NCBI GenBank assembly: GCA_039196715.1
Contig: JBCCUP010000001.1
Coordinates: 124,001 to 188,000, forward strand
DNA from: Pseudomonadota bacterium
GTDB taxonomy: Bacteria; Pseudomonadota; Gammaproteobacteria; CALCKW01
Reading direction: 5' to 3'
Length of the DNA stretch: 64,000 nucleotides
The notes under the pieces: model-generated
Database searches by the model: none
Seen by the model: only the letters and a program-made list of their open reading frames with translations
Told to the model about the DNA's origin: nothing
Shown here: positions 10,148-19,044 of the stretch, in pieces
Numbering within the stretch: position 1 is the stretch's first letter
Layout: each line of letters starts with the position of its first letter
Made by a program: the position numbers and the translations under genes

Positions 10148-10534
10148 TCAGCGTGCGGTGCCCTCCGAGCGGGCGAAAGGCAGCACATCCGCGCTCTGCG
10201 TGCTGGGTTTGAGCGAGGCAAGTTCCTCCTCGGACAGGGCCTCCGGCCGGACCACGGCGTTCAGCTGCACTCTCAGTTCATCGAAGGATTTCCACATCCG
10301 ACCACTGGCGTCCAGGCACGCCGCGAGCGGCGACGGTGATGTCTGGCGCTGCGCGTCGAGCTCGAACACGAGGCCTCGCAGGCGGCGGTGCATGCGCGGC
10401 GGTGCACACTGCACACACTGCTCGAGCAACTCCGCGCGCAGCGCCTCGAACGCCTCCGGGTTGTCCCGCGCCAAGGTCGCCAGCTCGTCGAAATCGGGCA
10501 TCGCCACGGGGGGCGGAAGGTCAGTGGTGGTCAC
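10148..10534 (-). CDS. DUF3135 family protein
   Basis: A 128-residue soluble protein matching the DUF3135 pattern: MPDFDELATLARDNPEAFE, then RMHRRLRGLVFELDAQR, then RMWKSFDELRVQLN. I chose the GTG at 10534 because AGAGGA stands eight bases ahead; the ATG at 10501 would start right at the domain. The family is restricted to proteobacteria and has no known function. It lies 62 bases before the flippase gene on the same strand and may be co-transcribed. Confidence 0.82.
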   Translation of the reverse strand: MTTTDLPPPVAMPDFDELATLARDNPEAFEALRAELLEQCVQCAPPRMHRRLRGLVFELDAQRQTSPSPLAACLDASGRMWKSFDELRVQLNAVVRPEALSEEELASLKPSTQSADVLPFARSEGTAR

Positions 10535-10941
10535 AATTGCGGTCCTCTTGCTACAGCGTTGCGTCATGCCGAAGCGCAGTGTCAGATTTCTGATGCACCT
10601 GCTCAAGCACGGCGACGCCAAACTGCGAACCGCCTCACAGGAAACGCCCTGGCAGGCCCGCGGATCGCCACCGGCACGGTGATCGGCCTCGCCGCGCCTC
10701 GCCGGCGGCTGTTCAACCGTACAGAATCCGCGCGCGCCGTCGATAGCACTCAAAGCGGTTGCTGCACGTGTTACGCGACGGCGTCGGCACCGCCCGCCGC
10801 ACCGGGTCGGTCACGCCGCCCAATGCGGCCGAATTCACGGTCAGCTTCCGGCGTCAACCCCGTAACAATATGGACATCACCGGTACGGCGGAATCTGCCA
10901 AAATGAAAAGCGTGCCTGTACGGTCACGCGAGGACCACGCG
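10535..10941. other. Intergenic region between divergent genes
   Basis: About 400 bases between the DUF3135 gene and the glycosyltransferase gene. It must contain promoters for both directions. I see no convincing -10/-35 pair, no strong palindrome and no supportable ORF; reading frames through it are arginine-, alanine- and proline-rich noise. Confidence 0.6.
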
Positions 10942-11760
10942 ATGTCGCTCCCCGCTACACCAGTATTCGATTCATCCACCCTCGCAGAGCACACCGATCA
11001 AGAGCTCGCTCGCCACGTGTACCGCCCGTTTACGATTTTCATTCCGGCGTACAACGCCGCCAAGACGCTGCCCGAGGTGCTCGAGCGTATCCCTAAACAC
11101 CTCTGGGACGATTGCGTCGCGTGCTTCGTGATCAGCAAGGCGAGCCGCGACAACACCCTCGAGGTGGCCGAATCGCTGCAGGCGACCTACCCCAAATTGC
11201 GCTGGGTCGGCGGTGACACCAACCTCGGCTACGGCGACTCGGTTCGCACCGGCTTGACGGCCTGCCTGAGCGTCGAGTCGGACACCGTCGTCTGCCTCCA
11301 CGGCGACGGTCAGTATCCACCCGAAGAGTTGCCGACGATGCTCACCGAAATCCAGTCACGTGGTCTGGACATCCTGCAGGGCTCGCGGCACAAACTGAAC
11401 ACAGCGCGCGCCGGCGGTATGCCACTGTACAAGGTGATTGGCGGCAAGGTGCTGACCTGGATGGAAAACCGGGTCTTCGGCATGGCGATGACGGACTACC
11501 ACTCGGGGTACATGCTCTACAGTCGGCACGCCCTCGAGACCTTGCCGATCGACCACCTGAGCTACTACTTCGACTTTGACATCGAGGCCATCGCCGCCGC
11601 GCGTGCGATGGGCTTGAAGATCGACGAAGTCGGCATCCCGACGCACTACGGCGACGAGGAGTCGTACTTGAACCCGTGGCTGTACGGCCTGCGTTGCCTG
11701 CGCGTCATGGGCTTGTACATCGCCGGCAAGTACCACCGCTTGGCACGTGCCCGAAACTGA
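10942..11760 (+). CDS. Glycosyltransferase family 2 (dolichyl-phosphate-mannose-synthase-like)
   Basis: A 272-residue GT-A-fold transferase. FTIFIPAYNAAKTLPEVLERI opens the nucleotide-binding fold, followed by NLGYGDSVRTGL and the DXD-like metal site in LHGDGQYPPEEL, the arrangement of DPM1/bactoprenol glucosyltransferases. No C-terminal membrane segments are present, so it is the soluble type. The ATG at 10942 has GAGGA at a suitable distance; in-frame ATGs at 10870 and 10903 lack a good ribosome site. It precedes galE by 13 bases, so it may use a UDP-sugar supplied by GalE to glycosylate a lipid carrier. Confidence 0.87.
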   Translation: MSLPATPVFDSSTLAEHTDQELARHVYRPFTIFIPAYNAAKTLPEVLERIPKHLWDDCVACFVISKASRDNTLEVAESLQATYPKLRWVGGDTNLGYGDSVRTGLTACLSVESDTVVCLHGDGQYPPEELPTMLTEIQSRGLDILQGSRHKLNTARAGGMPLYKVIGGKVLTWMENRVFGMAMTDYHSGYMLYSRHALETLPIDHLSYYFDFDIEAIAAARAMGLKIDEVGIPTHYGDEESYLNPWLYGLRCLRVMGLYIAGKYHRLARARN

Positions 11761-11773
11761 CAGGAGCGAAGAC

Positions 11774-12772
11774 ATGGCTTGCATTCTGGTGACAGGTGGC
11801 GCGGGTTACATCGGTAGCCACACCGTCAAACTGCTCGGTCGCGACCACGAGAACGTGGTTGTGCTGGACAACTTGTACACCGGCTTCGCCGAATCAATCA
11901 CCCACGGCACCTTCGTCCAGGGCGACACCGGCGACCGCGTACTGCTCGACAAGGTGCTGGAGGAGCACGACATCGAAACCGTGCTGCACTTCGCGGCGCA
12001 CACCATTGTGCCGGAGTCGGTCGAGAACCCCCTGAAGTACTATGGCAACAACACGGCCAACACCCGTACGCTGCTCGAAGCCTGCAATGATCATGGCGTG
12101 AAACACTTCGTGTTTTCCTCAACGGCAGCGACCTACGGCGAGCCCGCCTCCGGTCGATGCAACGAGCAGACACCGACGGCGCCGATCAACCCGTACGGCA
12201 TGTCAAAGCTCATGAGTGAGACCATGCTGCGCGACCTCGACGCCGTCTCCGACATGAACCACGTGATCCTGCGCTACTTCAACGTCGCGGGTTCGGACCC
12301 GGACGGCGCGATCGGCCAGTCCACCGAGAAGGCCACCCTGCTGATCAAGGTCGCGGCCGAACACGCGGTCGGCAAGCGCGATGCCGTGTACATCTTTGGC
12401 ACCGACTACGCCACCGCAGACGGCACGGGCATCCGAGACTACATCCACGTGACCGACCTCGCCGAAGCCCACGTCAGCGCGTTGCGCTACCTGCGCGACG
12501 GCGGTCCGAGTGTGACCCTGAACTGCGGCTACGGCAGCGGTTTCAGTGTGCGGGATGTCCTCAACACCGTGCAGTCCCAGGTGAACCACGAGCTCAACAT
12601 CATCGAAAAACCGCGTCGTGCTGGCGACCCGCCCGAATTGGTCGCCGACGTTGATCGCATCCATGCCACACTCGACTGGACGCCGCGCCACAACGACCTG
12701 GATACGATCGTGCGCACCTCGATCGCCTGGGAACGCCGCCTGCTTCAGGATGACTTCCGCCGCCGCGCCTGA
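11774..12772 (+). CDS. galE: UDP-glucose 4-epimerase
   Basis: A 332-residue extended short-chain dehydrogenase that interconverts UDP-glucose and UDP-galactose (or the N-acetyl forms). The NAD motif is VTGGAGYIGSH (6-16), the catalytic SST lies near 115-117 and the Tyr-X3-Lys is YGMSK (141-145). The GIRDYIHVTDLAEAH block is also typical of GalE. AGGAG precedes the ATG at 11774. It forms a two-gene unit with the GT2 gene and ends 12 bases from the convergent kinase gene. Confidence 0.94.
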   Translation: MACILVTGGAGYIGSHTVKLLGRDHENVVVLDNLYTGFAESITHGTFVQGDTGDRVLLDKVLEEHDIETVLHFAAHTIVPESVENPLKYYGNNTANTRTLLEACNDHGVKHFVFSSTAATYGEPASGRCNEQTPTAPINPYGMSKLMSETMLRDLDAVSDMNHVILRYFNVAGSDPDGAIGQSTEKATLLIKVAAEHAVGKRDAVYIFGTDYATADGTGIRDYIHVTDLAEAHVSALRYLRDGGPSVTLNCGYGSGFSVRDVLNTVQSQVNHELNIIEKPRRAGDPPELVADVDRIHATLDWTPRHNDLDTIVRTSIAWERRLLQDDFRRRA

Positions 12773-12784
12773 CCGGGTGCAGCG

Positions 12785-14173
12785 CTAGAGCGGGATGTCG
12801 GGCTCGAGCGCGTCGAGGCGCGAAAGTCGGTCGCTCAACCGCCGCGCGAAGGCCCGGTACATGCCGACCTGAACCGACGGCGGCGCAGTGTAGAAGAAAT
12901 CGGCGCGCAACCGGTAGGCAAACACCTCGGTCAGGGCGACGATCGCCTCCGGGCTTGGCGTATCGGACACGAAGCCGTGCTCCCCGACGCTGTCGCCCTG
13001 CCCCAGCAAGGCCACGGGCGTGTCGTCACGCTCCACCTGTGCGAGCCCGTCAGCGATCAGGTAGAGCACACGCTCCGAACTGCCCTGGGCGACGAGCACG
13101 TCGTCTCGACCGAACTTCACCGGTTTGCTGCCTCGCAGCAACTCCGCCAGATCGAACTCGCTGAAGCTGCCAAAGACCGAATGGCGGCGCAGCAAACGCT
13201 GCATGTCCGCCAACTCCCGTCGGCCACCGTGGACCAATTCCTCGATCACCGCACGCAGCGCTGACGCCATGTCAGCGCCCGTCTGGAAACGCCGTTCGGG
13301 CCGTTTCTGCAACGCGCGATGCATCACCTGGGCGAGGCTCTCGGGCAGGTGCGGCGCGGCGACCTTGAGGTGCGGTGGCGGTTCCCGCAGCACCTGGGCA
13401 AAGAGGTCCTTGACCTTCTTGGCCGCGTACACACGCTGGCCGGTCAGCATTTCGTACATGACCGTGCCGAGCGAGTAGAAGTCAGTCGGCGGCCCGAGCC
13501 GGTCCCCCCGGATCTGTTCGGGAGACATGTAGTTGGGTGTACCCAGCGAGGCCTTGCGGCCCTCGGCAACGCTCTGGTCCCGTGACAGCGCAATGCCGAA
13601 ATCCAGCAGCTTTGCCTCGCCGTTGATGTCGAGCATGATGTTCGACGGCTTGATGTCGCGGTGCAGAAAGCCCTGGCTGTGCAGGTAGTCCAGCGATTCG
13701 CAACACTGGACCATGATCTCCAACACCCGTCGCGGCGGCAGCAACACCTGGCCCTTGCCGTGCACCTTGAGCGTGACGCCCTCGACGAGCTCCATGACGA
13801 GGTAATTGTGGCGTTCGGTCGCACCGACATCGTAGAGCGCGACAATGCCCGGGTGGGACAGCCGCGAGGCCGCGGCCGCTTCGGTGAGGAACGCGCGGTA
13901 GTGTGCGGGCTTGCGCGCGGGGTTGGGTTCCGTCGCCCCGGTGATGTCGAGGTTTTCGCGTTCGGCACCCTGGTCGCGCGAGGACAGTTTCACCGCGACG
14001 TCGCGCCCGAGCTTCTCGTCGAAGGCGCGGTAGACCGTGCCACAGGTGCCGCGACCCAACACATCCGAGAGGCGGTAGTGGTCGATGCGTGTGGGCACGG
14101 AATCGTCAGGTTTTGGGGCGCCGGATGCCACCGCGTCCGCCTCGCATGCAGAGCGTTGATTGTCTGGATTCAC
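12785..14173 (-). CDS. Ser/Thr protein kinase with C-terminal cyclic-nucleotide-binding-like domain
   Basis: About 462 residues. An N-terminal Hanks-type kinase domain (about 30-300) has the Gly-rich loop GRGTCGTVY, VAVK lysine, HRDIKPSN catalytic loop, DFG and a SPE in place of APE; all catalytic residues are present. A C-terminal domain (about 335-460) resembles a cNMP-binding domain (VLVAQGSSERVLYLIADG and GEHGFVSD), but the phosphate-binding cassette lacks the usual Arg. No transmembrane segment is visible, so it is cytosolic. The start is taken as GTG at 14173, since no in-frame ATG fits. It follows mpl by 29 bases. Target and ligand are unknown. Confidence 0.88.
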   Translation of the reverse strand: MNPDNQRSACEADAVASGAPKPDDSVPTRIDHYRLSDVLGRGTCGTVYRAFDEKLGRDVAVKLSSRDQGAERENLDITGATEPNPARKPAHYRAFLTEAAAASRLSHPGIVALYDVGATERHNYLVMELVEGVTLKVHGKGQVLLPPRRVLEIMVQCCESLDYLHSQGFLHRDIKPSNIMLDINGEAKLLDFGIALSRDQSVAEGRKASLGTPNYMSPEQIRGDRLGPPTDFYSLGTVMYEMLTGQRVYAAKKVKDLFAQVLREPPPHLKVAAPHLPESLAQVMHRALQKRPERRFQTGADMASALRAVIEELVHGGRRELADMQRLLRRHSVFGSFSEFDLAELLRGSKPVKFGRDDVLVAQGSSERVLYLIADGLAQVERDDTPVALLGQGDSVGEHGFVSDTPSPEAIVALTEVFAYRLRADFFYTAPPSVQVGMYRAFARRLSDRLSRLDALEPDIPL

Positions 14174-14202
14174 TATAGCAAAGCCTTGAAAAGCTACCGG
14201 AT

Positions 14203-15528
14203 TCAGGCTCCGGTCAGTGCGTCCAAAATCTGACGCTGCACACCCTCGAAGCTTCCGTTCGACATACACACAATGCAATCGCCTTCGCGCGCCTCGCGTG
14301 TGAGTGTGTCGATCAGTTCACACCGGGATGTCACATGTGTCGCGGTGTCGCCCGCGACCCCGTCCCCGGCACGTCCGTCCGGGTCGTACAACACCACCTG
14401 TGTGGCGGCACACAGCGCCGCCGGGAGCGCGGTGGCGTGCGCCCCGGCACGCATGCTGTTGGAGCGCAGTTCCAGCGCCACCCGCAGCCGCGCCCCCGGG
14501 TGAAGGCTTTGCAGAGCCTCCAGCGTGGCGGCAATCGCGGTCGGGTGGTGGGCGAAATCGTCGTAGACGGTCACACCCCGACCCACGCCCAGGTGCTCGA
14601 GCCGTCGCTTTGGCGGTTCGAAACCCGCGAGGTGTGCGACCAACTCGCCGGGGTCGGGAACAAACGGCCTGCAGGCCGCCACCGCCGCCAGCGCGTTCAG
14701 CCGGTTGTGCCGACCGGCCGCGATCCAGCCTGCGGGTTGGCGGGGAGCGAGCCCGGGACCACACAGCGCCTGCGCGGCGTCGAGCTGCCAGTCCGCCGCA
14801 CCACCAAACCCGACACGGTGGCTCCAGCACCCGCGTTCCAGCACACGCACGACGGCCGGGTCTTCGGCGTTGTAGACCACGCTGCCCCGGCCCGGTACAC
14901 AACGCAGGAAATGGTGGAACTGGGTTTCGATCGCCGCGAGGTCGGGAAAGATGTCAGCGTGATCAAACTCGAGGTTGTTGAGCACGGCAATCTCTGGCCG
15001 GTAGTGCACGAACTTCGAACGTTTGTCGAAAAAGGCCGTGTCGTACTCGTCGGCTTCGACAACAAAACACGCCGATTGCCCGAGCCGGGCCGAGACACCG
15101 AAATTGCCAGGTACGCCCCCGATGAGGAAACCCGGCGACAACCCACTGGCCTCGAGCAAGTGCGCCACCAGGCTCGACGTGGTGGTCTTGCCGTGCGTCC
15201 CGGCAACGGCGATGACCCGTCGACCGCGCAGCACCTCGTCGGCCAACCACTGCGCACCAGACGTGTATGGCAGGCCGCGGTCAAGCACCGCCTCGACTTC
15301 GGGGTTGCCCCGAGACACGGCGTTGCCGATGACGACGAGATCGGGTGTCGGTGACAGGTTCTCGGCAGCGTACTGCGGGCACGTCGCCACGCCCAGCGCA
15401 GCAAGTTGGTCGCTCATCGGCGGGTAGAAGGCTTTGTCTGACCCCGACACCGTGTGGCCAAGCTCGGTTGCCAGACGCGCAACGCCCCCCATGAAGGTGC
15501 CGCAGACGCCGACGATGTGGATGTGCAT
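14203..15528 (-). CDS. mpl: UDP-MurNAc:L-alanyl-gamma-D-glutamyl-meso-DAP ligase
   Basis: A 441-residue Mur-ligase family enzyme that recycles murein tripeptide by joining it to UDP-MurNAc. It begins with the MurC-type Rossmann motif HIVGVCGTFMGG, carries the ATP loop AGTHGKTTTSSL, VVEADEYDTAFFD, NNLEFDHADIF and VYDDFAHHPTAI. The MGGVARL and short length separate Mpl from MurC. Mpl is confined to gamma- and beta-proteobacteria and relatives, which supports the taxonomic call. It is 12 bases downstream of a small membrane protein gene. Confidence 0.94.
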   Translation of the reverse strand: MHIHIVGVCGTFMGGVARLATELGHTVSGSDKAFYPPMSDQLAALGVATCPQYAAENLSPTPDLVVIGNAVSRGNPEVEAVLDRGLPYTSGAQWLADEVLRGRRVIAVAGTHGKTTTSSLVAHLLEASGLSPGFLIGGVPGNFGVSARLGQSACFVVEADEYDTAFFDKRSKFVHYRPEIAVLNNLEFDHADIFPDLAAIETQFHHFLRCVPGRGSVVYNAEDPAVVRVLERGCWSHRVGFGGAADWQLDAAQALCGPGLAPRQPAGWIAAGRHNRLNALAAVAACRPFVPDPGELVAHLAGFEPPKRRLEHLGVGRGVTVYDDFAHHPTAIAATLEALQSLHPGARLRVALELRSNSMRAGAHATALPAALCAATQVVLYDPDGRAGDGVAGDTATHVTSRCELIDTLTREAREGDCIVCMSNGSFEGVQRQILDALTGA

Positions 15529-15540
15529 GGTGTTCGCGCC

Positions 15541-16044
15541 TCAGAAGACCAGGTCGAAGACCGCGAAGGCCACCATGAGGTAGCCGATCGCCAGCGCAAT
15601 CGCCAGCGCGCGCGAGCACTCCAGTGTCGTGCGCAGCACGTGCGCCTGAATCGCCACGAGCCAGCCCATGAGCAGCGTCCAGGGCAGCATGAAGCCCGCA
15701 CCCGGTTCGACGCCGGCCGGGAGCTGCGACAACCGCCACATCAGCGGCGCCGCGGCGAGGTTGACCACCGCACTGCCGCCGCACAAGGCCGAGAACGCCT
15801 GCTGAAAACGCGCCGGTTTGGACAACACGCTGAGGGTGCCGAACAGCAGCGCTGCGCTGAGCGCGATGTCGACGAGGGCACGTTGAAACACCAGCGAAAA
15901 GTCGGCGTCCAGACTGCCGACGAGCACGTAGGACACCAGTGCCGTCGCAATGGCAACCGCCATCCCGGGCGTGCCGGCGGGCAGATCAGCAGGCGTTCCA
16001 CGCAGTAATGCGATCCAGAGGTACTGCTGCCAAAGTCTGATCAC
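15541..16044 (-). CDS. Hypothetical inner-membrane protein
   Basis: A 167-residue protein with about four or five hydrophobic helices (for example 28-50, 57-72, 85-98, 115-135 and 143-165) and no recognisable catalytic motif. It starts with GTG at 16044 with AGAGG about ten bases before. It is directly upstream of mpl on the same strand with a 12-base gap, so the two are probably co-transcribed. I do not recognise the family and assign no function. Confidence 0.72.
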   Translation of the reverse strand: MIRLWQQYLWIALLRGTPADLPAGTPGMAVAIATALVSYVLVGSLDADFSLVFQRALVDIALSAALLFGTLSVLSKPARFQQAFSALCGGSAVVNLAAAPLMWRLSQLPAGVEPGAGFMLPWTLLMGWLVAIQAHVLRTTLECSRALAIALAIGYLMVAFAVFDLVF

Positions 16045-16110
16045 GCGCGGAAAGCCTCTTGCAAACTAGTGGTATGATCTCGCCCCATTCGCCGGCGCCC
16101 ACCTCACACT

Positions 16111-16740
16111 ATGACAGACGCGTACCGACCGGGCGCCCCCTTCACCCTGGCCAACCGCTTCCGCGGCTTTCTCCCGGTCGTGGTGGACGTCGAAACCGGT
16201 GGGTTCGAGTCGGCCACCGACGCGTTGTTGGAAATCGCCGCGGTGGTCATCGGACTGGACGAGGCCGGCCAGCTCGCGCCCACGACCCACGTCTCGACGC
16301 ACGTCATCCCATTCGAAGGCGCGCGCCTCGACCCGGCGTCGTTGGCCGTCAACGGCATCGACCCCTGGCACCCGCTGCGCGCGGCGCGGAACGAGGTGGA
16401 CGCACTGAGCTACATCTTCAAACCGGTGCGTGAGGCGGTGAAAGCGGCCGGTTGCAACCGCGCCGTGCTGGTCGGCCACAATGCGGCGTTCGACCAGGGT
16501 TTCCTGAACGCGGCGCTCGCGCGCACTGGCATCAAGCGAAACCCCTTCCACCCGTTCAGCCACTTCGACACTGTCAGCCTTGCTGGCCTGGCGTTCGGCC
16601 AGACCGTCCTCGCACGTGCAGTGCGGGCGGCCGGACTCGAATGGGACAACGATGAAGCGCACTCGGCGCTCTACGACACGCGCAAGACCGCCGAGCTGTT
16701 CTGCCACATCGTCAACAGTTGGGAACACCGCCACCGGTGA
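16111..16740 (+). CDS. rnt: Ribonuclease T
   Basis: A 209-residue DEDDh exoribonuclease that trims the 3' ends of tRNA and other stable RNAs. The DEDDh residues are visible: D and E in [12 protein letters not shown] (23-34), D in [11 protein letters not shown], and H/D in [34 protein letters not shown] is the RNase T signature and separates it from the DnaQ epsilon subunit. It is a lone plus-strand gene, ending 9 bases from the convergent grxD gene. Its ribosome site is weak. Confidence 0.95.
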   Translation: MTDAYRPGAPFTLANRFRGFLPVVVDVETGGFESATDALLEIAAVVIGLDEAGQLAPTTHVSTHVIPFEGARLDPASLAVNGIDPWHPLRAARNEVDALSYIFKPVREAVKAAGCNRAVLVGHNAAFDQGFLNAALARTGIKRNPFHPFSHFDTVSLAGLAFGQTVLARAVRAAGLEWDNDEAHSALYDTRKTAELFCHIVNSWEHRHR

Positions 16741-16749
16741 CAACGGGCC

Positions 16750-17073
16750 TCAGGCGGCCTTGTCGACGGCTTCCTGCACCAGCGTCTTGAGTTCACCTGA
16801 GGCGTGCATCTCCAGGGTGATGTCACACCCACCGATCAGCTCGCCGTCGATGTACACCTGCGGAAACGTCGGCCAGTCGGCGTAACGCGGCAGGTTCTCG
16901 AAGATCTCCGGGTCTGCGATCACGTTGACGTAGGCAAACTCGCGCTCGCACTGCTTGAGCGCGTCCACGGCGCGGGACGAAAAACCGCACATCGGCATGC
17001 CGGGCGTGCCCTTCATGTAGATGATCACGGGATTGCTTTCCACTTGATCCTTGATCTTGTCCAAAACGTCCAT
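16750..17073 (-). CDS. grxD: Monothiol glutaredoxin Grx4
   Basis: A 107-residue CGFS-type glutaredoxin. KGTPGMPMCGFSSRAV holds the single active Cys, with WPTFPQVYIDGELIGGCDI and its glutathione-binding TFP. These proteins bind a [2Fe-2S] cluster with glutathione and deliver it to targets, or sense iron together with BolA; here this complements the suf operon. GGAG stands eight bases before the ATG at 17073. It lies downstream of the asparagine-synthase-like gene. Confidence 0.95.
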   Translation of the reverse strand: MDVLDKIKDQVESNPVIIYMKGTPGMPMCGFSSRAVDALKQCEREFAYVNVIADPEIFENLPRYADWPTFPQVYIDGELIGGCDITLEMHASGELKTLVQEAVDKAA

Positions 17074-17150
17074 TGGCAATTCTCCGGGTGCGCGCCCGTC
17101 GGGCGCATGGTCATTGTGTGCGTGAGACGCGTGCGGCAACGGCGGTACCA

Positions 17151-18932
17151 TCACGCGCCCTCGAGCTGTTGCTGCAGCCAAAGCTCCGTCAAGGCGAGGT
17201 GCCAGAGCTTGCTGCCCTGCAAACGGGTGAAGTGCTGATCCGGCTCGGCAAGCAATATGTCGACGAAGTCCCGCTGAAACAAGCCCCGTTCGCGACACGC
17301 CTGGCTGTTGAGGATATCGCCCATGTACTCGAGCAGCGGGCCGCGCACGAACTTGAGCGCCGGCACCGGGAAATAGGCCTTGCTGCGGTCGATGACGGCG
17401 TCCGGCACGATGCCGCGCGAGATCGCCTTGAGCACGCCCTTGCCTCCCTGTGCGAGCTTGAGCCGCGCAGGCATCGACAACACGAGTTCGATGAGCTCGT
17501 GGTCGAGAAAGGGCACCCGCGCCTCGAGGCCGAAGGCCATGGTCATGTTGTCAACCCGTTTCACCGGGTCGTCGACAATCAGCGACGTGACGTCCATAGC
17601 CAGGACCCGGTTCAGGTACTCACCGTCGCCGAATTCCGCGAGCAACCGCTCGATGTGCCGGGTCGTGACGTCACTGTCCGTGTGGTACGTCGGCGCGATC
17701 ATGCGAGCCCATTCCGCGTGGTCGCGGTCGACGTAACGGCTGGTGAAGCGTGAGACGTCGGGCTCCTCTGTCGCCGCGTGCATCTCGGGGTACCAGAAGT
17801 AACCGGCAAACACCTCGTCGGCACCCTGCCCGCTCTGGACCACCTTGACCTCCTGGGCGACGCGCTCGCTCAACAGGTAGAAGGCCACCGCATCCTGCCC
17901 GACCATCGGCTCGGCCATGGCCGCTATGGCCTCTGGCAGGCGGCGCAGCAGTTGCGCGTTGGGCACGTGGAACTTGTGGTGGACGGTGCCGTAGCGCTCG
18001 GCGACAAGGTCGGAATACTCGAACTCGTCACCGCGTTCTTCGGGCTGGTCGTCGAACCCGACGGTGAAGGTTTGCAGCGACGTTGCGCCGGCCTCGGCCA
18101 GCAGCGCCACCAGCACGCTGGAGTCCAATCCGCCGGAAAGCAGCACACCCACCGGCACGTCGGCGATGTCGAGCCGGCGCTTCACCGCCAACGTCAGCGC
18201 GTCGCGGGTCAGCTCGAGCCACTCGGCGTCACTGCGTGACTCGGGCTGACCGACCTGCGGGTGCCAATAGCGTTCGAGCGTGGTGTCGCCGTTGGCGTCC
18301 CAACGCATCCAGTGGCCAGGCTGCAATTTCTGCACACCCTGAAACACGGTGTGCGGAGCCGGCACAGACGCGTGCAGCATGAACTGGTGGTGCAGCGCAA
18401 CGGGATTGAGCCGGGTGTCGGCGCCACCCGCTGCGAGGATGGCCTGCGGGTTGGACGCAAAGCGCACACGCCCCGACTGGCGCGCGTAGTACAGCGGTTT
18501 GATACCGACGCGGTCGCGCGCGAACAGCGTGCTGCCGTCCCTCGGGTCGTGGAGTGCAAAGGCGAACATGCCGGACAATCGCGCGACGACGTCGGCGCCC
18601 CATTCGAGGTAGCCGCGCAGGATGACCTCGGTGTCACCCGTGGAGCGGAAGCGGTGCCCGCGTTCGATCAGTTCAGCACGCAGCGCGGGGTAGTTGTAGA
18701 CCGCACCGTTGAACACCAGTGCCAGACCGGTGGCCGGGTCGACCATGGGCTGCGCCGCGCGGTCGCTGAGGTCGATGACGGACAAGCGTCGGTGTCCGAA
18801 ACAGGCCGGTCCCACCGCGTGCACACCACTGCCGTCGGGCCCGCGACGTGCAATCGCCGGTAGCATGCGCTCGACGGTGGCGCGATCCGCCACGCTGCCG
18901 TCAAACCGCACCTCCCCGCAAATTCCACACAT
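17151..18932 (-). CDS. Asparagine-synthase-family glutamine amidotransferase (N-acetylglutaminylglutamine amide type)
   Basis: A 593-residue protein with an N-terminal Ntn glutaminase (MCGICGE, Cys2 nucleophile; RRGPDGSG; LVFNGAVYNY) and a C-terminal AMP-forming synthetase (GVLLSGGLDSSVLVALLAE). MAEPMVGQDAVAFYLLSERVAQEVKVVQSGQGADEVF resembles the subfamily that amidates N-acetylglutaminylglutamine, an osmolyte, more than housekeeping AsnB. The usual partner, an ATP-grasp/acetyltransferase dipeptide synthetase, is not next to it. It could therefore be an ordinary asparagine synthetase or act with a synthetase elsewhere. Confidence 0.85.
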   Translation of the reverse strand: MCGICGEVRFDGSVADRATVERMLPAIARRGPDGSGVHAVGPACFGHRRLSVIDLSDRAAQPMVDPATGLALVFNGAVYNYPALRAELIERGHRFRSTGDTEVILRGYLEWGADVVARLSGMFAFALHDPRDGSTLFARDRVGIKPLYYARQSGRVRFASNPQAILAAGGADTRLNPVALHHQFMLHASVPAPHTVFQGVQKLQPGHWMRWDANGDTTLERYWHPQVGQPESRSDAEWLELTRDALTLAVKRRLDIADVPVGVLLSGGLDSSVLVALLAEAGATSLQTFTVGFDDQPEERGDEFEYSDLVAERYGTVHHKFHVPNAQLLRRLPEAIAAMAEPMVGQDAVAFYLLSERVAQEVKVVQSGQGADEVFAGYFWYPEMHAATEEPDVSRFTSRYVDRDHAEWARMIAPTYHTDSDVTTRHIERLLAEFGDGEYLNRVLAMDVTSLIVDDPVKRVDNMTMAFGLEARVPFLDHELIELVLSMPARLKLAQGGKGVLKAISRGIVPDAVIDRSKAYFPVPALKFVRGPLLEYMGDILNSQACRERGLFQRDFVDILLAEPDQHFTRLQGSKLWHLALTELWLQQQLEGA

Positions 18933-18992
18933 GGGCCTCGCCCCTAGTCTCGACAGGCAGGTCGGAGGACCCCGCCCGGATGGGTTGTCAGC

Positions 18993-19023
18993 AAAAAAAA
19001 CCGGCGCACGCGGCGCCGGTTTT
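18993..19023 (-). terminator. Rho-independent terminator of the superoxide dismutase gene
   Basis: An 11-base perfect inverted repeat, AAAACCGGCGC (18997-19007) and GCGCCGGTTTT (19013-19023), with a 5-base loop. Eight A residues (18993-19000) on the plus strand become a U tract after the hairpin in the minus-strand transcript. It lies 22 bases past the sod stop and before the amidotransferase gene. Confidence 0.9.
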
Positions 19024-19044
19024 GGCGGTCAGATCGCTCGGCAA

